Both the position numbers and the translations under genes were made by a program. From the NCBI RefSeq assembly GCF_019422935.1, contig NZ_JAHZCJ010000006.1, positions 1 to 64,000 on the forward strand: DNA of 64,000 nucleotides. Reading direction: 5' to 3'. Shown piece by piece: positions 1 to 9,051 of the stretch (its first letter is position 1; every line of letters begins with the position of its first letter). The notes under the pieces are model-generated. The model ran no database searches. It saw nothing but the letters and a program-made list of their open reading frames with translations, and was not told the origin of the DNA. This DNA is from Desulfovibrio sp. GTDB lineage: Bacteria; Desulfobacterota; Desulfovibrionia; Desulfovibrionales; Desulfovibrionaceae.

Positions 1-32
1 TTGCGTTTCCCTTAACCGTTTTCCCTTGTCGC

Positions 33-52
33 GAGGAGCGTTTATGCTCCTC
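33..52. repeat. short perfect inverted repeat near window start
   Basis: Seven-base arms GAGGAGC and GCTCCTC flank a six-base loop. No T-run follows on either strand, so a terminator is not clearly supported. No gene is seen in positions 1-209. Confidence 0.3.
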
Positions 53-143
53 CTCACTCCGCAAGTCAACCATTATTTCAACTTTTTGCAAATTAACCAC
101 AAAAAGCATGGCTTTCTCGTGTAGCGGAAGTTAAAAATAGCGA

Positions 144-181
144 AACGGCACCACAGAGTCAAGCCGTAGTGCCGTTTTTTC
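144..181 (+). terminator. hairpin plus T-run, candidate terminator
   Basis: Arms AACGGCAC and GTGCCGTT enclose a 17-base loop and are followed directly by a run of T. It would end a plus-strand transcript entering from the left. The reverse strand also has a weaker T-rich tract beyond the hairpin, so it could also serve the minus-strand channel gene that ends at 210. Confidence 0.5.
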
Positions 182-209
182 GCAATCATTTGCCGAACTC
201 GCCGACGTT

Positions 210-827
210 TCAGACAATTTTGATTTTTTTCACCCCTCGCAAAACAACCACCAGCAACGCCCCACACAGCGCACTCTGCCAGGGATCCAGATTCGTCAGC
301 AGCATCATGGTCAGCGCCAGCATGCCGCCAAAGGCGGCTGCCGTAGCGTACATTTCTTCTTCCACCACACGGGCCATATCCCCAAGGCAAAGGTCTCGCG
401 CAATGCCGCCCACGAGCCCGCCCAGTATTCCAAGCAGGATGCTACCTGTGGGGCCAAGCCCGGCCATCACGCCTCTTACGGTTCCCACACCAGCCCCAAG
501 CGCCAGCCCCAGAGCATCCAACCAGTAAAAGGCCATCCAGGCCCGGCTGCTTTGCCCTATAATGATACCGCCAATGCCGCCGCACACGCATGCCGCCAGA
601 TACTCCCCCTGATTGAGGGTGATGGCGCCGTACCCAAGCAGTCCATCACGAGCAAGCGGTGCTGCCATTCCCGCCAGACAGGCAAGAACGGCAGCACCGC
701 TAAAATGTGCGCCCGTAGAGCGCGCCCGGCAAGATGCGGCAGCGGCCAGCATGAAGCTGGCCGCCAGATCTAACACAAATAAGGGAAGGTTCTGCATACG
801 CTGCACCCAGGGGCCAGACCATTTCAT
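210..827 (-). CDS. trimeric intracellular cation (TRIC/UPF0126) channel family protein
   Basis: Predicted 205-residue inner-membrane protein. It is almost entirely hydrophobic, with about seven membrane segments. The middle has the family-type glycine-rich stretch DALGLALGAGVGTVRG followed by GGLVGGIARDLCLGD, the repeated GxxGG-RD pattern of the bacterial UPF0126/TRIC family (YadS/YicG-like). Members are thought to conduct monovalent cations, but the substrate here cannot be read from sequence. A GGAG lies about ten bases before the ATG at 827. A second Met at residue 11 has no ribosome site. It is the last gene of the minus-strand group at the left edge and is separated from rny by about 100 bases. 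Confidence 0.8.
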   Translation of the reverse strand: MKWSGPWVQRMQNLPLFVLDLAASFMLAAAASCRARSTGAHFSGAAVLACLAGMAAPLARDGLLGYGAITLNQGEYLAACVCGGIGGIIIGQSSRAWMAFYWLDALGLALGAGVGTVRGVMAGLGPTGSILLGILGGLVGGIARDLCLGDMARVVEEEMYATAAAFGGMLALTMMLLTNLDPWQSALCGALLVVVLRGVKKIKIV

Positions 828-926
828 TCATGAAATGCTCCAGCAAGGATTTGCCTGCAAATCATTGCCGCGAAACAGGCACATGCGGGCTTTGCCAGCG
901 TTGAGCGCCTGTTTAAGGCTTTTGCT

Positions 927-2486
927 CTACTTGGCCAGCCCCACTGCCCGGCGTTCACGAATGACCGTCACGCGGATCTGGCCGGGATAGGTAAGGTTTT
1001 TCTCAATCTTTTCAGCAATATCCTTACAGAGAATATACGTGGTGTCGTCATCAACCATGTCGGAGTTGACCATCACGCGAATCTCGCGGCCAGCCTGAAT
1101 GGCGTATGCCTTGCTGACGCCATCAAAGCTGGTGGCAATGCCTTCCAGATCTTCAAGCCGCTTCACGTAGTTTTCAAGCAGCTCTTTACGTGCGCCGGGG
1201 CGCGCGCCAGAGATGGAGTCAGCCGCCTGCACCAGCACGGCCAGAGCCGTTGAGGGGCGCTGGTCTTCATGGTGGGCTGCAATGGCGTGGATGATCTCCT
1301 GGCTTTCGTTGTACTTCTTGGCGAGGTCCGCGCCTATAAGGGCATGCGGGCCTTCCACCTCATGGTCAACGGCCTTGCCGATGTCATGCAACAGGCCAGC
1401 CCGCTTGGCTTTTTTGACGTCCATGCCGAGCTCTGCGGCCATCATGCCGCACAGGGCCGAAACTTCAAGAGAGTGCTGGAGCACGTTTTGGGTAAACGAG
1501 GTGCGGTAACGCAACTGCCCGAGCAAACGTACTATTTCCGGATGGATACCGTGAACGCCCGCGTCAAAGGTGGCCTGCTCGCCCACTTCGCGCACCTGGG
1601 TGTCCAGTTCCTGCTCGCACTTCTGCACAATGTCTTCGATACGGGCGGGGTGAATGCGGCCATCCTGAATCAAGCGCTCAAGCGCCATTTTGGCAACCTG
1701 ACGGCGCAGAGGGCTGTACGCTGAAAGAATAACGGTTTCAGGCGTATCATCGATAATAAGATCAACACCGGTGGCAGCCTCGAGCGCGCGGATATTGCGG
1801 CCTTCGCGCCCGATGATGCGTCCCTTCATGTCTTCGCTCGGAAGGGTCACAGCGGTCACGGTCTGCTCGTTGACGTAGTCGCCCGCATAACGCTGGATGA
1901 CGTTACAGAGGATTTCTTTGGCTTTGCGGTCGGCAGTTTCGCGCGCTTCCATTTCAATCTGGCGGATCATGCGCGCCGATTCGTGCCGGGTTTTGGCTTC
2001 AATTTCGCCGAAAAGCCGGACCTTTGCCTCATCAGCGGTGAGCCCTGCAATTTCAGAAAGCCGCTGCTCCTGCTCTTCAATACGGGTCTGCAAAAACATT
2101 TCAGATTCAGCGAGCTGGCGTTCCTTGCGGGCCAGATCCTTCTCTGAAGTCAGCAGTTCGTGCTCCCTTGTGGTAGCTTTTTCAAGCTTTTCCTCAAGGC
2201 GACCGCCCATTTCTTCAAGCTTGCGTTCGCGGGCCTTGACCTCGCGCTCACGTTCCTTGAATTCGTTTTCGAGTTCCCGTTTCTGATTGAACAGATCATC
2301 CTGGCCCTGAAGCAATATCTCTTTTTTCTGGGCCTGCGCCTCTTTACGCGCTTCCGCCACTATGCGCTTCGCCAGATCTTCGGCGTCGCCCACACGTTTT
2401 GCGGCAGAGCGCTTGTGCGCAAACACCCCCAGCGCAACCCCCAGCAGCGCCGCAGCTACAAGCGCTGCAATGAACAATGGATCCAT
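927..2486 (-). CDS. rny: ribonuclease Y
   Basis: 519 residues, the usual length for RNase Y, a membrane-anchored endoribonuclease that starts mRNA decay. Visible parts in order: an N-terminal membrane anchor (residues about 3-20), a long charged coiled coil (about 30-200, rich in E/K/R), a KH domain with [12 protein letters not shown], and a metal-dependent HD domain with LLHDIGK and HHED. The start ATG at 2486 is preceded by GAGAGG. It lies downstream of zapA and the possible 6S-type RNA on the same strand. Confidence 0.97.
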   Translation of the reverse strand: MDPLFIAALVAAALLGVALGVFAHKRSAAKRVGDAEDLAKRIVAEARKEAQAQKKEILLQGQDDLFNQKRELENEFKEREREVKARERKLEEMGGRLEEKLEKATTREHELLTSEKDLARKERQLAESEMFLQTRIEEQEQRLSEIAGLTADEAKVRLFGEIEAKTRHESARMIRQIEMEARETADRKAKEILCNVIQRYAGDYVNEQTVTAVTLPSEDMKGRIIGREGRNIRALEAATGVDLIIDDTPETVILSAYSPLRRQVAKMALERLIQDGRIHPARIEDIVQKCEQELDTQVREVGEQATFDAGVHGIHPEIVRLLGQLRYRTSFTQNVLQHSLEVSALCGMMAAELGMDVKKAKRAGLLHDIGKAVDHEVEGPHALIGADLAKKYNESQEIIHAIAAHHEDQRPSTALAVLVQAADSISGARPGARKELLENYVKRLEDLEGIATSFDGVSKAYAIQAGREIRVMVNSDMVDDDTTYILCKDIAEKIEKNLTYPGQIRVTVIRERRAVGLAK

Positions 2487-2583
2487 GAATCCAGCCTCTC
2501 TCTTTTATCAATACGGACCCTGCGCCAACAGGCACGGGCCGACGAACACCGGCAAGCGGCAAAACTGCCGCACACCGTAGCAA

Positions 2584-2820
2584 AATGAGCCCAAAGGGGC
2601 TGCTGAAACCCTGGCTGGATACCGATTAACGGTCTGGAATGAACTGCGCAAAAGCATCGGCCACTAAGGATGGCAGCCAGATACGTCAAAAGAAGGCGCG
2701 TTCCCCGGAGCGCCGTGTCATGCTTGCGGTACAGAACCTGGATAACCAGGTCGGGCGCCTGTATGTCCTTTCCGGGCTTCCCGGTCTTGCCGGGCGTGCA
2801 CACACAAAGACAGTGACGGC
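2584..2820 (-). ncRNA. ssrS: candidate 6S-type small RNA between zapA and rny
   Basis: The 407-base gap between zapA and rny has no plausible protein gene. On the minus strand a TATAAT box (2826-2831) precedes a region of nested hairpins (for example ACCTGG/CCAGGT and GGCGC/GCGCC). A stretch around 2703-2725, ACCGCAAG then GGCGCTCCG, closely resembles the ACCACAAG-GGCGCUCCG part of E. coli 6S RNA. A UGUGCA/UGCGCA pairing can close a long stem. A hairpin AGCCC-CTTT-GGGCT with a T-rich tail lies at 2588-2601. Position directly after zapA is the classic ssrS neighbourhood. The 3' end is uncertain (about 2635 or 2584), and the assignment is inference without a covariance search. Confidence 0.45.
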
Positions 2821-2893
2821 TCCCTATTATATTCTTGTCAGGTTAGCACCGAGGCATAAATCACGCGCGTCCCAGGGAAGCGCCCAAAGGAGC

Positions 2894-3166
2894 CTAAGAG
2901 GACTCCTCTATTTTTGAAAGCAAGGTTGAGACGCGATTCTGCACGTCCGCCTGCTCTTTCTGCGATTGCAACAAATCATCCGCCAGTCCAAGGGCCATAA
3001 AAGTCAGCAGAATGTCCTTGGTCTGCCCTCCGTGGAACCTCAGCTTCTGGTCTGCGAACCGTTCCTCCACCAGCCGCACGGCTTCCTGTACACGCCGCAT
3101 GTCGGCTCCAGGCTTGAATGCAATGCTCAGCCCAAGAACGGTGAGGTTGATAGTATCCTGGTTCAC
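2894..3166 (-). CDS. zapA: cell division protein ZapA
   Basis: 90 residues. The N-terminal half has the ZapA-type beta-alpha start (INLTVLGLSIAFKPGADMRRVQEAVRLV is the region; key features are the early GLS and the helix after it). The C-terminal half is a helix that would form the coiled-coil tetramer. ZapA binds FtsZ and stabilises the Z ring. The start is GTG at 3166, seven bases after the stop of the coiled-coil gene upstream, so the two are probably co-transcribed and translationally linked. Confidence 0.88.
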   Translation of the reverse strand: MNQDTINLTVLGLSIAFKPGADMRRVQEAVRLVEERFADQKLRFHGGQTKDILLTFMALGLADDLLQSQKEQADVQNRVSTLLSKIEESS

Positions 3167-3172
3167 AAAAAC

Positions 3173-3418
3173 CTACTCGACGCTGTCGTGCTCCTGAATC
3201 CTGCGCAGCAAGGCGTCAATGCGATTCAGCGCCTCAGTACGCAGCGTTTCTTCGTTTTCAAGAGCTTCACGCAGCTTTTGGTTTTCTTCATCAAGTGCGT
3301 CATTTCTGGCTGCCACAGCGGCAGACTCCGCACTGATTTTCGCGTTTTCCGCCTTGAGGCGGTCAAGTCGGGCCAAAAGCGCCTCAACCTGCGATTCAAG
3401 CTGCTCCAAAAGTTCCAT
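3173..3418 (-). CDS. small coiled-coil protein, ZapB-like
   Basis: 81 residues beginning MELLEQLESQVEALLARLDR and consisting almost wholly of heptad-like Leu/Ala/Glu repeats, so a single long coiled coil is expected. Size, composition and position directly before zapA fit a ZapB-like cell division factor, but coiled coils carry little family signal and the name is inference. An upstream in-frame reading exists, but its residues (Arg/Pro-rich) do not look coding. The ATG at 3418 lacks a strong ribosome site. A TTGCCA/TATTTA pair just upstream could be its promoter with a very short leader. Confidence 0.7.
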   Translation of the reverse strand: MELLEQLESQVEALLARLDRLKAENAKISAESAAVAARNDALDEENQKLREALENEETLRTEALNRIDALLRRIQEHDSVE

Positions 3419-3469
3419 GATTTGTAAATAACACCGCGACATGACCTTGGCAAGAATGGATACGCTCGG

Positions 3470-3506
3470 GCGAAAAAATACCCGCGCCGGGCTGTGCCGG
3501 CGCGGG
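3470..3506 (-). terminator. terminator after glmU
   Basis: A perfect GC-rich hairpin (arms CCCGCGCCGG and CCGGCGCGGG) is followed on the minus strand by TATTTTTT. It lies just past the glmU stop. Confidence 0.85.
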
Positions 3507-3550
3507 CTACAAAAAACCAAAACCCTTGCGGCACGGGCCGCCTGGGCCGT

Positions 3551-4906
3551 TTATTTATTCCTGCGGGGCAGATTTTTCTGCTTTTCGCGGGCAATGGCAA
3601 GCTCGCCATTGGGCACGTCGCGAGTAATGACCGAGCCTGCGCCCACAAGGGCGTCGTCGCCCACAGTCACAGGGGCAACCAGAGCCGTATTGCTGCCAAT
3701 AAAGGCATAACGCCCGATCTTGGTCTGAAACTTGTGCTTTCCATCGTAATTGCAGGTGATTGTGCCCGCGCCGATGTTGGTGCCCTCGCCTATTTCGGCA
3801 TCGCCAAGATAGGTAAGGTGGTTGGCCTTGGCGCCTTTGCCAAGGTGGGTCTTTTTAAGCTCCACAAAATTGCCCACATGCGACTGTTCTTCAAGCACAG
3901 CGCCGGGCCGTAGGCGGGCAAAGGGCCCCACCAGTGCGGCTGCGCCCACGCGGGCTTTTTCAAGATGGGAGAAGGAACGGATCTCCGCATTATTGGAGAT
4001 CACGCAGTCGCGCACCACGCAATGCGAGGCAACGCTGGCCCCACGGCTGATGCTGGTATGACCATAAATTTCGCACGGGCCGGTCAGTTCCACTCCGGGT
4101 TCAATCTGCGCCAGGGGGCCAACACGCACAGAGCCCGGCGCATGCACGATAACACCCGAGGCGAGCAGATCATCAACAATACGGGCGCGCAGGGTTTCTT
4201 CCATGCGGGAAAGCTCAAGCGGCGAATTCACCCCCATGAGCGAATCATCACGGCCGCACTGGATGCCGAGAACTTCGTACTTTTCCGCAACGGCGAGGCC
4301 GATGAGGTCTGTAATGTAATATTCGCCGCTTTTGTTGCTGTTGTTCAGGTGCGGCAAAAGGCTTTGCACCGCAGCAAGGCTGCAATAGTACATGCCAGCG
4401 TTAACCTCGTTGGAGGGCGGCCCGTAGAGCGAGGAATCATAATCCTTGGCTTCCACTATGGCCTTGACCTTGCCCTGCTGGCGCACTACCCGGCCATATG
4501 CGCCGGGGTTGTCCAGCTCAATGGTGGCAAAGGCCAGGTCAGCGCCAACGGCCTCGGCAAGAAAAGAACGAACCAGAGATTCCGAAAGCAGGGGCGCATC
4601 GCCGTTGACCACCAGCAAATGGGTGCAACCGGCTTCGCTCAGCGCGGGCAGAGCCTGAATAAGGGCGTGGCCTGTGCCAAGCTGCTGCTCCTGCAACACA
4701 AAGCGGGCACCAGGAAAGGCGGCCTGCACCATTTCGGCGCGGTGCCCGGCCACAATCCAGACGTCTTCCGCAAAAACGGGGCGCAGAGCCTCAATGACGC
4801 AGGCAAGCATTGGCTCGCCCAGCAGCGTTTGCAGCACCTTGGGCCTGTCCGAGTGCATGCGGGTTCCCTTGCCCGCTGCAAGAATCAAAGCCGCGTTCTT
4901 CGGCAT
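3551..4906 (-). CDS. glmU: bifunctional UDP-N-acetylglucosamine pyrophosphorylase / glucosamine-1-phosphate N-acetyltransferase
   Basis: 451 residues, close to the usual 456. It makes UDP-GlcNAc for peptidoglycan and LPS in the cytoplasm. The N-terminal uridylyltransferase has the LAAGKGTRM loop at residues about 8-16. The C-terminal half is a left-handed beta-helix of hexapeptide repeats with the acetyltransferase region (NHLTYLGDAEIGEG, GAGTITCNYDG). The start was set to the ATG at 4906 because an AGGAGAT site lies just before it and the 23 upstream residues are not family-like. A terminator follows at 3470-3506. Confidence 0.97.
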   Translation of the reverse strand: MPKNAALILAAGKGTRMHSDRPKVLQTLLGEPMLACVIEALRPVFAEDVWIVAGHRAEMVQAAFPGARFVLQEQQLGTGHALIQALPALSEAGCTHLLVVNGDAPLLSESLVRSFLAEAVGADLAFATIELDNPGAYGRVVRQQGKVKAIVEAKDYDSSLYGPPSNEVNAGMYYCSLAAVQSLLPHLNNSNKSGEYYITDLIGLAVAEKYEVLGIQCGRDDSLMGVNSPLELSRMEETLRARIVDDLLASGVIVHAPGSVRVGPLAQIEPGVELTGPCEIYGHTSISRGASVASHCVVRDCVISNNAEIRSFSHLEKARVGAAALVGPFARLRPGAVLEEQSHVGNFVELKKTHLGKGAKANHLTYLGDAEIGEGTNIGAGTITCNYDGKHKFQTKIGRYAFIGSNTALVAPVTVGDDALVGAGSVITRDVPNGELAIAREKQKNLPRRNK

Positions 4907-5024
4907 GAATATCTCCTTCGTTCGCCACATATGGCGGGAAATGTGCAGGCAGAGCAATAGCCTCTTGCGGGCCAAACAGCAAGACCGCAGAGGTAATCTG
5001 CGCGGTGCGGCGCTGCTTGGGCGT

Positions 5025-6140
5025 TTACTCCGTGCTCACCTGCGGGGGCAGACCGATCACGCAAAGCCTGGCATAGGTGCTGTGCAGGCGCGCATTCAGC
5101 GCATCTGACGAAAGATCGGCCATACGTGGAAACATGCGATTGAGCACCATCACCGCCTTGGCGGCTGCGGGCGTCAGCTGCAGGCCAGACCATTTGGCGA
5201 GGCGCAGGCACCGCCCTCCGTAATAATCCTGAACATGGCGCAGATTGCCCGCATCATTGCGCGGCACACTGTGGCTGAACAGCGGCGCGGCTGCGAGCAC
5301 TGCCCTGGTAAAAAAATCCTGCATGACCAGTGAGCGCTCAGGATCAAACTCGCTTAGATACCCGGCAGAAACAAGGCAGCCAGCCGCATGGGCCAGCCAG
5401 CCTGCGCACTTGGCCTGCAAGGGAAATTCCGGCAGCTCGGCCAGCATGCGGCCAACCTTTTCGTGCATGAGGGAATCATGAACATACATGGGCTTCATGT
5501 CGCTGGTGGAATTGTCGCCATGCTTTCTGTACAGCACCAGCCCGTCCGGGTTCATCCCAACCCTTGCCCCCATGCCATAGCAGCGCAGCCAGTATTCCTG
5601 ATCTTCACAATGGCGGATGCTCTCATCAAAATAGCCAGCACGTCTGGCGCAGGCCATGCGCAGCAAAAAGCAATGTATGGGAGCGAGGTTGGCGGTACAG
5701 GCGTGTACGTCCCAATGACTGTTGACCAGTGACCAGAGCGTCAGCAACGGTTCTCCCTCATCCTGTTGCAGATTCATGCAACGGCAGATGCTCATGTCCA
5801 GTTCCGGCTGCGCCTCAAAAACCCGTAAGTGGCTGGCAAGCAGCCCCCTGGAAAAAAGGTCGTCCGCATCAAGAAAAGCCACAAAATCACCATGCGCAGC
5901 GCGCAGGCCGGTGTTTCTGGCGCGGGACGGCCCCGAATTGGCCTGCCGGATAAATACAATATCCGACCCAAAGCTTTCAGCCACTTCTGCGGTATTGTCG
6001 GTGGAGCCATCGTCCACAACAATGACTTCCACATCAATGCCCGGCCCGCGCTGCTCTCGCACACTCGCTACGGCTTGCGGCAGAAATGCGGCATAGTTGT
6101 ATGTGGGGATAATGACGGAAACCAGAGATTGCGGGGCCAT
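5025..6140 (-). CDS. family 2 glycosyltransferase
   Basis: 371 residues. The N-terminal GT-A fold is clear: VSVIIPTYNYAAFLPQAVAS, then VIVVDDGSTDNT, then the DxD-type DADD near residue 95. It would transfer a sugar from a nucleotide donor, probably in surface polysaccharide synthesis. The C-terminal 170 residues are not recognised. No membrane segment is evident. The ATG at 6140 (MAPQSL) was chosen because GGAG lies six bases upstream. A more distal in-frame Met has no such site. It is downstream of the OsmC gene on the same strand and not obviously part of a polysaccharide operon. Confidence 0.85.
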   Translation of the reverse strand: MAPQSLVSVIIPTYNYAAFLPQAVASVREQRGPGIDVEVIVVDDGSTDNTAEVAESFGSDIVFIRQANSGPSRARNTGLRAAHGDFVAFLDADDLFSRGLLASHLRVFEAQPELDMSICRCMNLQQDEGEPLLTLWSLVNSHWDVHACTANLAPIHCFLLRMACARRAGYFDESIRHCEDQEYWLRCYGMGARVGMNPDGLVLYRKHGDNSTSDMKPMYVHDSLMHEKVGRMLAELPEFPLQAKCAGWLAHAAGCLVSAGYLSEFDPERSLVMQDFFTRAVLAAAPLFSHSVPRNDAGNLRHVQDYYGGRCLRLAKWSGLQLTPAAAKAVMVLNRMFPRMADLSSDALNARLHSTYARLCVIGLPPQVSTE

Positions 6141-6244
6141 CCTGTCTCCTGCGATGTCTTGCGGGCAGAGGTTTGCCCCCTGCCCGCCCATACACTGCGG
6201 TTATTGCGACAGCCCCGCGCGGGGCGCACCTAAAAAGACTTGCC

Positions 6245-6655
6245 TCAGTTCTTCCATATAAAGGTAAACACCTGCTCCACATCGGGGTGCAGGGTGTGGT
6301 GCACTGGGCAGCTTTGAGTGCAGCGCTCAATTACCATCTTTTCCTTGGCGGAATATTCGCGGTCAGGCATTTTGAAGGTCACTTCAATCTTGCCGATGCG
6401 GCGCGGGTCGGCGCTCATGGTTTTGTTGATCTCCATCTCCGTGCCGGTCACATCCACGCCATGCGTCTTTGCATAAATGCCAATAATGGTCATGGCGCAG
6501 GCCCCAAGGGCTGTGGCGCACAGGTCTGTGGGCGAAAAAGCCGCGCCCAGCCCCTGGTTGTCAGAAGGGGCGTCTGTGATGATCTTTGTGCCGCTCTGGT
6601 TGTGGACGCACTCCACGCGCAGATCCCCAAGATATTTTGCGCTGACGGTAGCCAT
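6245..6655 (-). CDS. OsmC/Ohr family protein
   Basis: 136 residues. OsmC-family proteins reduce organic hydroperoxides with two cysteines. The two expected sites are present: ALGACAMTIIGIYA in the central helix and RCTQSCPVHHTL near the C terminus. The start at 6655 (MATVSAKYLG) has AGGAG six bases upstream. It follows mntP on the same strand with a 44-base gap. Whether the substrate is a peroxide or another electrophile is not visible. Confidence 0.9.
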   Translation of the reverse strand: MATVSAKYLGDLRVECVHNQSGTKIITDAPSDNQGLGAAFSPTDLCATALGACAMTIIGIYAKTHGVDVTGTEMEINKTMSADPRRIGKIEVTFKMPDREYSAKEKMVIERCTQSCPVHHTLHPDVEQVFTFIWKN

Positions 6656-6699
6656 GGCAACTCCTGCGGTTTTGCCGATCAAACGGCAGTTACGGGTGA

Positions 6700-7284
6700 T
6701 TAACCAAAAACATTATGCTCGCGCAGCGTATTACAGGCAATAGCCAGCAGGGTCAGCCCACCCAGCAGTTCTGCCCATCCATTGACCGCGCAGAGGTTGG
6801 CCAGCGCCTTGCCCAGATACACGCCCACAGCGGTAATAACCGCGCAGACCAGACCGATCATCAGGGCCGGGCTCCAGACAGAAGTTCCCAGAATGGCAAA
6901 AGAAAGGCCCACGGCCAGGGCATCGATGCTTGTGGCAACGCTCAGCACCAGCAGGTTGCGCCCCGCAGTGGGGTCCACCGAAGGACGCGGACAGGAGGAA
7001 CTCGCCCGCAGGGCCGAAAAGCCCGAGAGCACCATCTTGCCGCCTATCCAGCCCAGCAGGGCAAAGGCGATCCAGTGATCCCACGCTTCCATATAAGAAC
7101 GCACGGTAATGCCCAGATACCACCCCACCACCGGCATGGCGAACTGAAAAAAACCGAATGCCGCGGAAAGCCGGAAGTAATGGCGCGCCTGCGGCACGCG
7201 CAAGGCGCAGCCTGAAGCCAGGGCAACGGCAAAAGCATCCATGGAAAGGGCAACGGCCAGGAGCAGAACAGCAAAAAACGACAT
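6700..7284 (-). CDS. mntP: manganese efflux pump MntP
   Basis: 194 residues with six hydrophobic segments arranged as two similar halves. The family's acidic membrane motifs are visible in each half: LSMDAFAVALASG near the N terminus and TSIDALAVGLS near residue 110. MntP exports Mn(II) from the cytoplasm. The start ATG at 7284 has only a weak GGGG upstream. The roughly 100-base gap to the divergent gene is too short for the yybP-ykoY Mn riboswitch that often precedes mntP, and none was seen. Confidence 0.93.
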   Translation of the reverse strand: MSFFAVLLLAVALSMDAFAVALASGCALRVPQARHYFRLSAAFGFFQFAMPVVGWYLGITVRSYMEAWDHWIAFALLGWIGGKMVLSGFSALRASSSCPRPSVDPTAGRNLLVLSVATSIDALAVGLSFAILGTSVWSPALMIGLVCAVITAVGVYLGKALANLCAVNGWAELLGGLTLLAIACNTLREHNVFG

Positions 7285-7420
7285 AAAAACCCCATGCTAC
7301 GGTGCGCAATGACCGCCCAAATTGATTGCAGAGTGGCGTGAACTATAGGGCAAGGGCCGCTCAGGAGCAAGAGAGGTCTTTCGCTTGCGGCTGACACGGC
7401 CTCGGGATACAAGGCTGGGT

Positions 7421-8362
7421 ATGCAAACTATTCCTTCTTGGCTTTTCTGCTGGCAATGGATTGCCGCTGTTCTGACCCTGGGCGCAAGCGCCGCTTCGGC
7501 CATGCCCATTATTATTGCTCTCACCCTGGCCACCGGCAGACGCGGACAGGCCAGGCTCAGCGCCTATGGCGCGCGCACCCTCGCCCGCTGCGCTGCGGGG
7601 CTGGCTGTTCTTGGCCCGCTGCTGGCAGCAGGCAGTGTTCTTGCCCTGCTGGCAAGCGTGCGCAGCACGGAACATATGTTTGAAGGCGTGTCATTGTGGA
7701 TGCCAGCCATGCTGCCTTACACAACAGCGGTTGCCGCATGGCTGGCTGGCATAATATGCTTGCTGCTGTATCTTGCGGCTGACCGCGCTGCCCCCGTGCC
7801 GCAAGCTGTGCAGGATTACTGGCAACCGGGACAGATCGGCCTGCGCGTCGGCCTTGCGCTGCTGGCGGCCCTCTGTTTTTTTGCCGCGCAGGTTCTGCCC
7901 AACTGGCCCTTTTCTGGCCTGCCGCAAGGGCTGAGCATGGGGGATGTGGCTCTGGCCGTGCTTCCCAACACCCTGCACGACTACTTTACCGCATTGGCCC
8001 CAGCGGGCAGCGTTGCGCTGATCATACTTTCCCTTGTGGCCCGCAACCGCGGAGCCGCATTCACGCTGGCGGACGAGCAGCGCGCTGCCCGCTGGTGCGC
8101 GCTGTGGGCCATGGTGGGCTTTATCCCCCGCTGCATTGACCGCTGGGGGCTTGTGATCGGCTTTTCCCTGCGCCAGGGCCCCTTGCCGCAAGGTCTGGCG
8201 GAACAGGCAATGGGCCTTGTGCCCATGACCCTCGCCATTGCCTGCTGGGTTGCCCTGTTTGTTCTGCGCGCTCCCCGCAAATTCTACTGGCTCAATGTTC
8301 TTGGGCTTCTGCTGCTTGTGCTGGGCGCGAGCTTTCCGTTCCTATTGGCGCTCGGGCGCTGA
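7421..8362 (+). CDS. polytopic membrane protein of unknown function
   Basis: 313 residues with about eight hydrophobic segments (for example residues 5-30, 45-70, 90-115, 140-165, 190-210, 225-250, 265-285, 293-312) and short polar loops. I do not recognise a family motif. The Met at 7421 (MQTIPSWLF) is preceded by AAGG and starts directly with the first membrane segment. An upstream in-frame Met adds only a charged stretch. It is divergent from mntP and followed by an exported protein gene 77 bases downstream, so the two may be one transcript. Confidence 0.7.
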   Translation: MQTIPSWLFCWQWIAAVLTLGASAASAMPIIIALTLATGRRGQARLSAYGARTLARCAAGLAVLGPLLAAGSVLALLASVRSTEHMFEGVSLWMPAMLPYTTAVAAWLAGIICLLLYLAADRAAPVPQAVQDYWQPGQIGLRVGLALLAALCFFAAQVLPNWPFSGLPQGLSMGDVALAVLPNTLHDYFTALAPAGSVALIILSLVARNRGAAFTLADEQRAARWCALWAMVGFIPRCIDRWGLVIGFSLRQGPLPQGLAEQAMGLVPMTLAIACWVALFVLRAPRKFYWLNVLGLLLLVLGASFPFLLALGR

Positions 8363-8439
8363 TGCTTGCCCCGCACATGGGCAGCGCGTATACCCGACTG
8401 CACATATGGATTCGATTTTTCCGCAACCCGGAGGTTCCC

Positions 8440-8940
8440 ATGCGGACTTTGTTTTTTCTGTCCCTTCTCATGCTCTGCCTGACGGTCACAGCCCAGGCTG
8501 AACCGCGCTCGTTTACGCTTTTCAGTGCCGACCTGCCCCAAGGCTGGGACGGCGAGGAAAAAATGGGCTTCAAATCGGGCAACCCCGATGAATGCATGCT
8601 GATTCTGGGCCTTTCCAACGAAAAGAAAGACGACTACGCCGCGCTCATCAGCATTTTTGTTCTGCCTAACACGCAGAATGACGACAGCGCCTCCCTTGCC
8701 AACAAGCTGGCCCCCCTTCAGGCCAACGCATCCCAGCCCCGCCCGCAGGGGCCGTTCTGGACGTTCAACGGCGAACTGCGCAGCCAGGCCTTTCCCGCCC
8801 CCGGCGTGACCAAGGTCAACGCCACGGCAGACAAGGTCATCATTGCCATTGTTCAGGATCCTGATCAGCGTGGAGCCGAAGCTGTTTTTGCCAGCCTCAA
8901 GGGCCTCACCCCCGAAACGCGCAAGCTGCTCGGCCAGTAA
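8440..8940 (+). CDS. exported protein of unknown function
   Basis: 166 residues with a clear Sec signal peptide: MRTLFFLSLLMLCLTVTAQA, cleavage expected after AQA. The mature part begins EPRSFTLFSADLPQGWDGEE, a pattern seen in small periplasmic proteins that I cannot name further. A strong GGAGG lies just before the ATG at 8440, which fixes the start. It ends before a strong bidirectional terminator. Confidence 0.75.
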   Translation: MRTLFFLSLLMLCLTVTAQAEPRSFTLFSADLPQGWDGEEKMGFKSGNPDECMLILGLSNEKKDDYAALISIFVLPNTQNDDSASLANKLAPLQANASQPRPQGPFWTFNGELRSQAFPAPGVTKVNATADKVIIAIVQDPDQRGAEAVFASLKGLTPETRKLLGQ

Positions 8941-8984
8941 ACAACACCCGCACATAGTTGACGCGGCTTTTTCTAGCAGGCCGT

Positions 8985-9032
8985 AATGTAAAACACCGGC
9001 TGTCCTTTGCAGGGCAGCCGGTGTTTTACATT
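8985..9032. terminator. bidirectional terminator between convergent genes
   Basis: Perfect 18-base inverted repeat (arm AATGTAAAACACCGGCTG) with a 12-base loop. The A-rich and T-rich arm ends give a U-tract on both strands. It separates the exported protein gene from ilvA. Confidence 0.85.
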
Positions 9033-9051
9033 GGCTCAGCTTCAATCGGGC

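Noticed and set aside
3965..4960. 331-codon plus-strand frame over glmU
   Set aside because: It is antisense to glmU and has no family motif.
7285..7384. yybP-ykoY manganese riboswitch before mntP
   Set aside because: The gap is only about 100 bases and the expected conserved loops are not seen.
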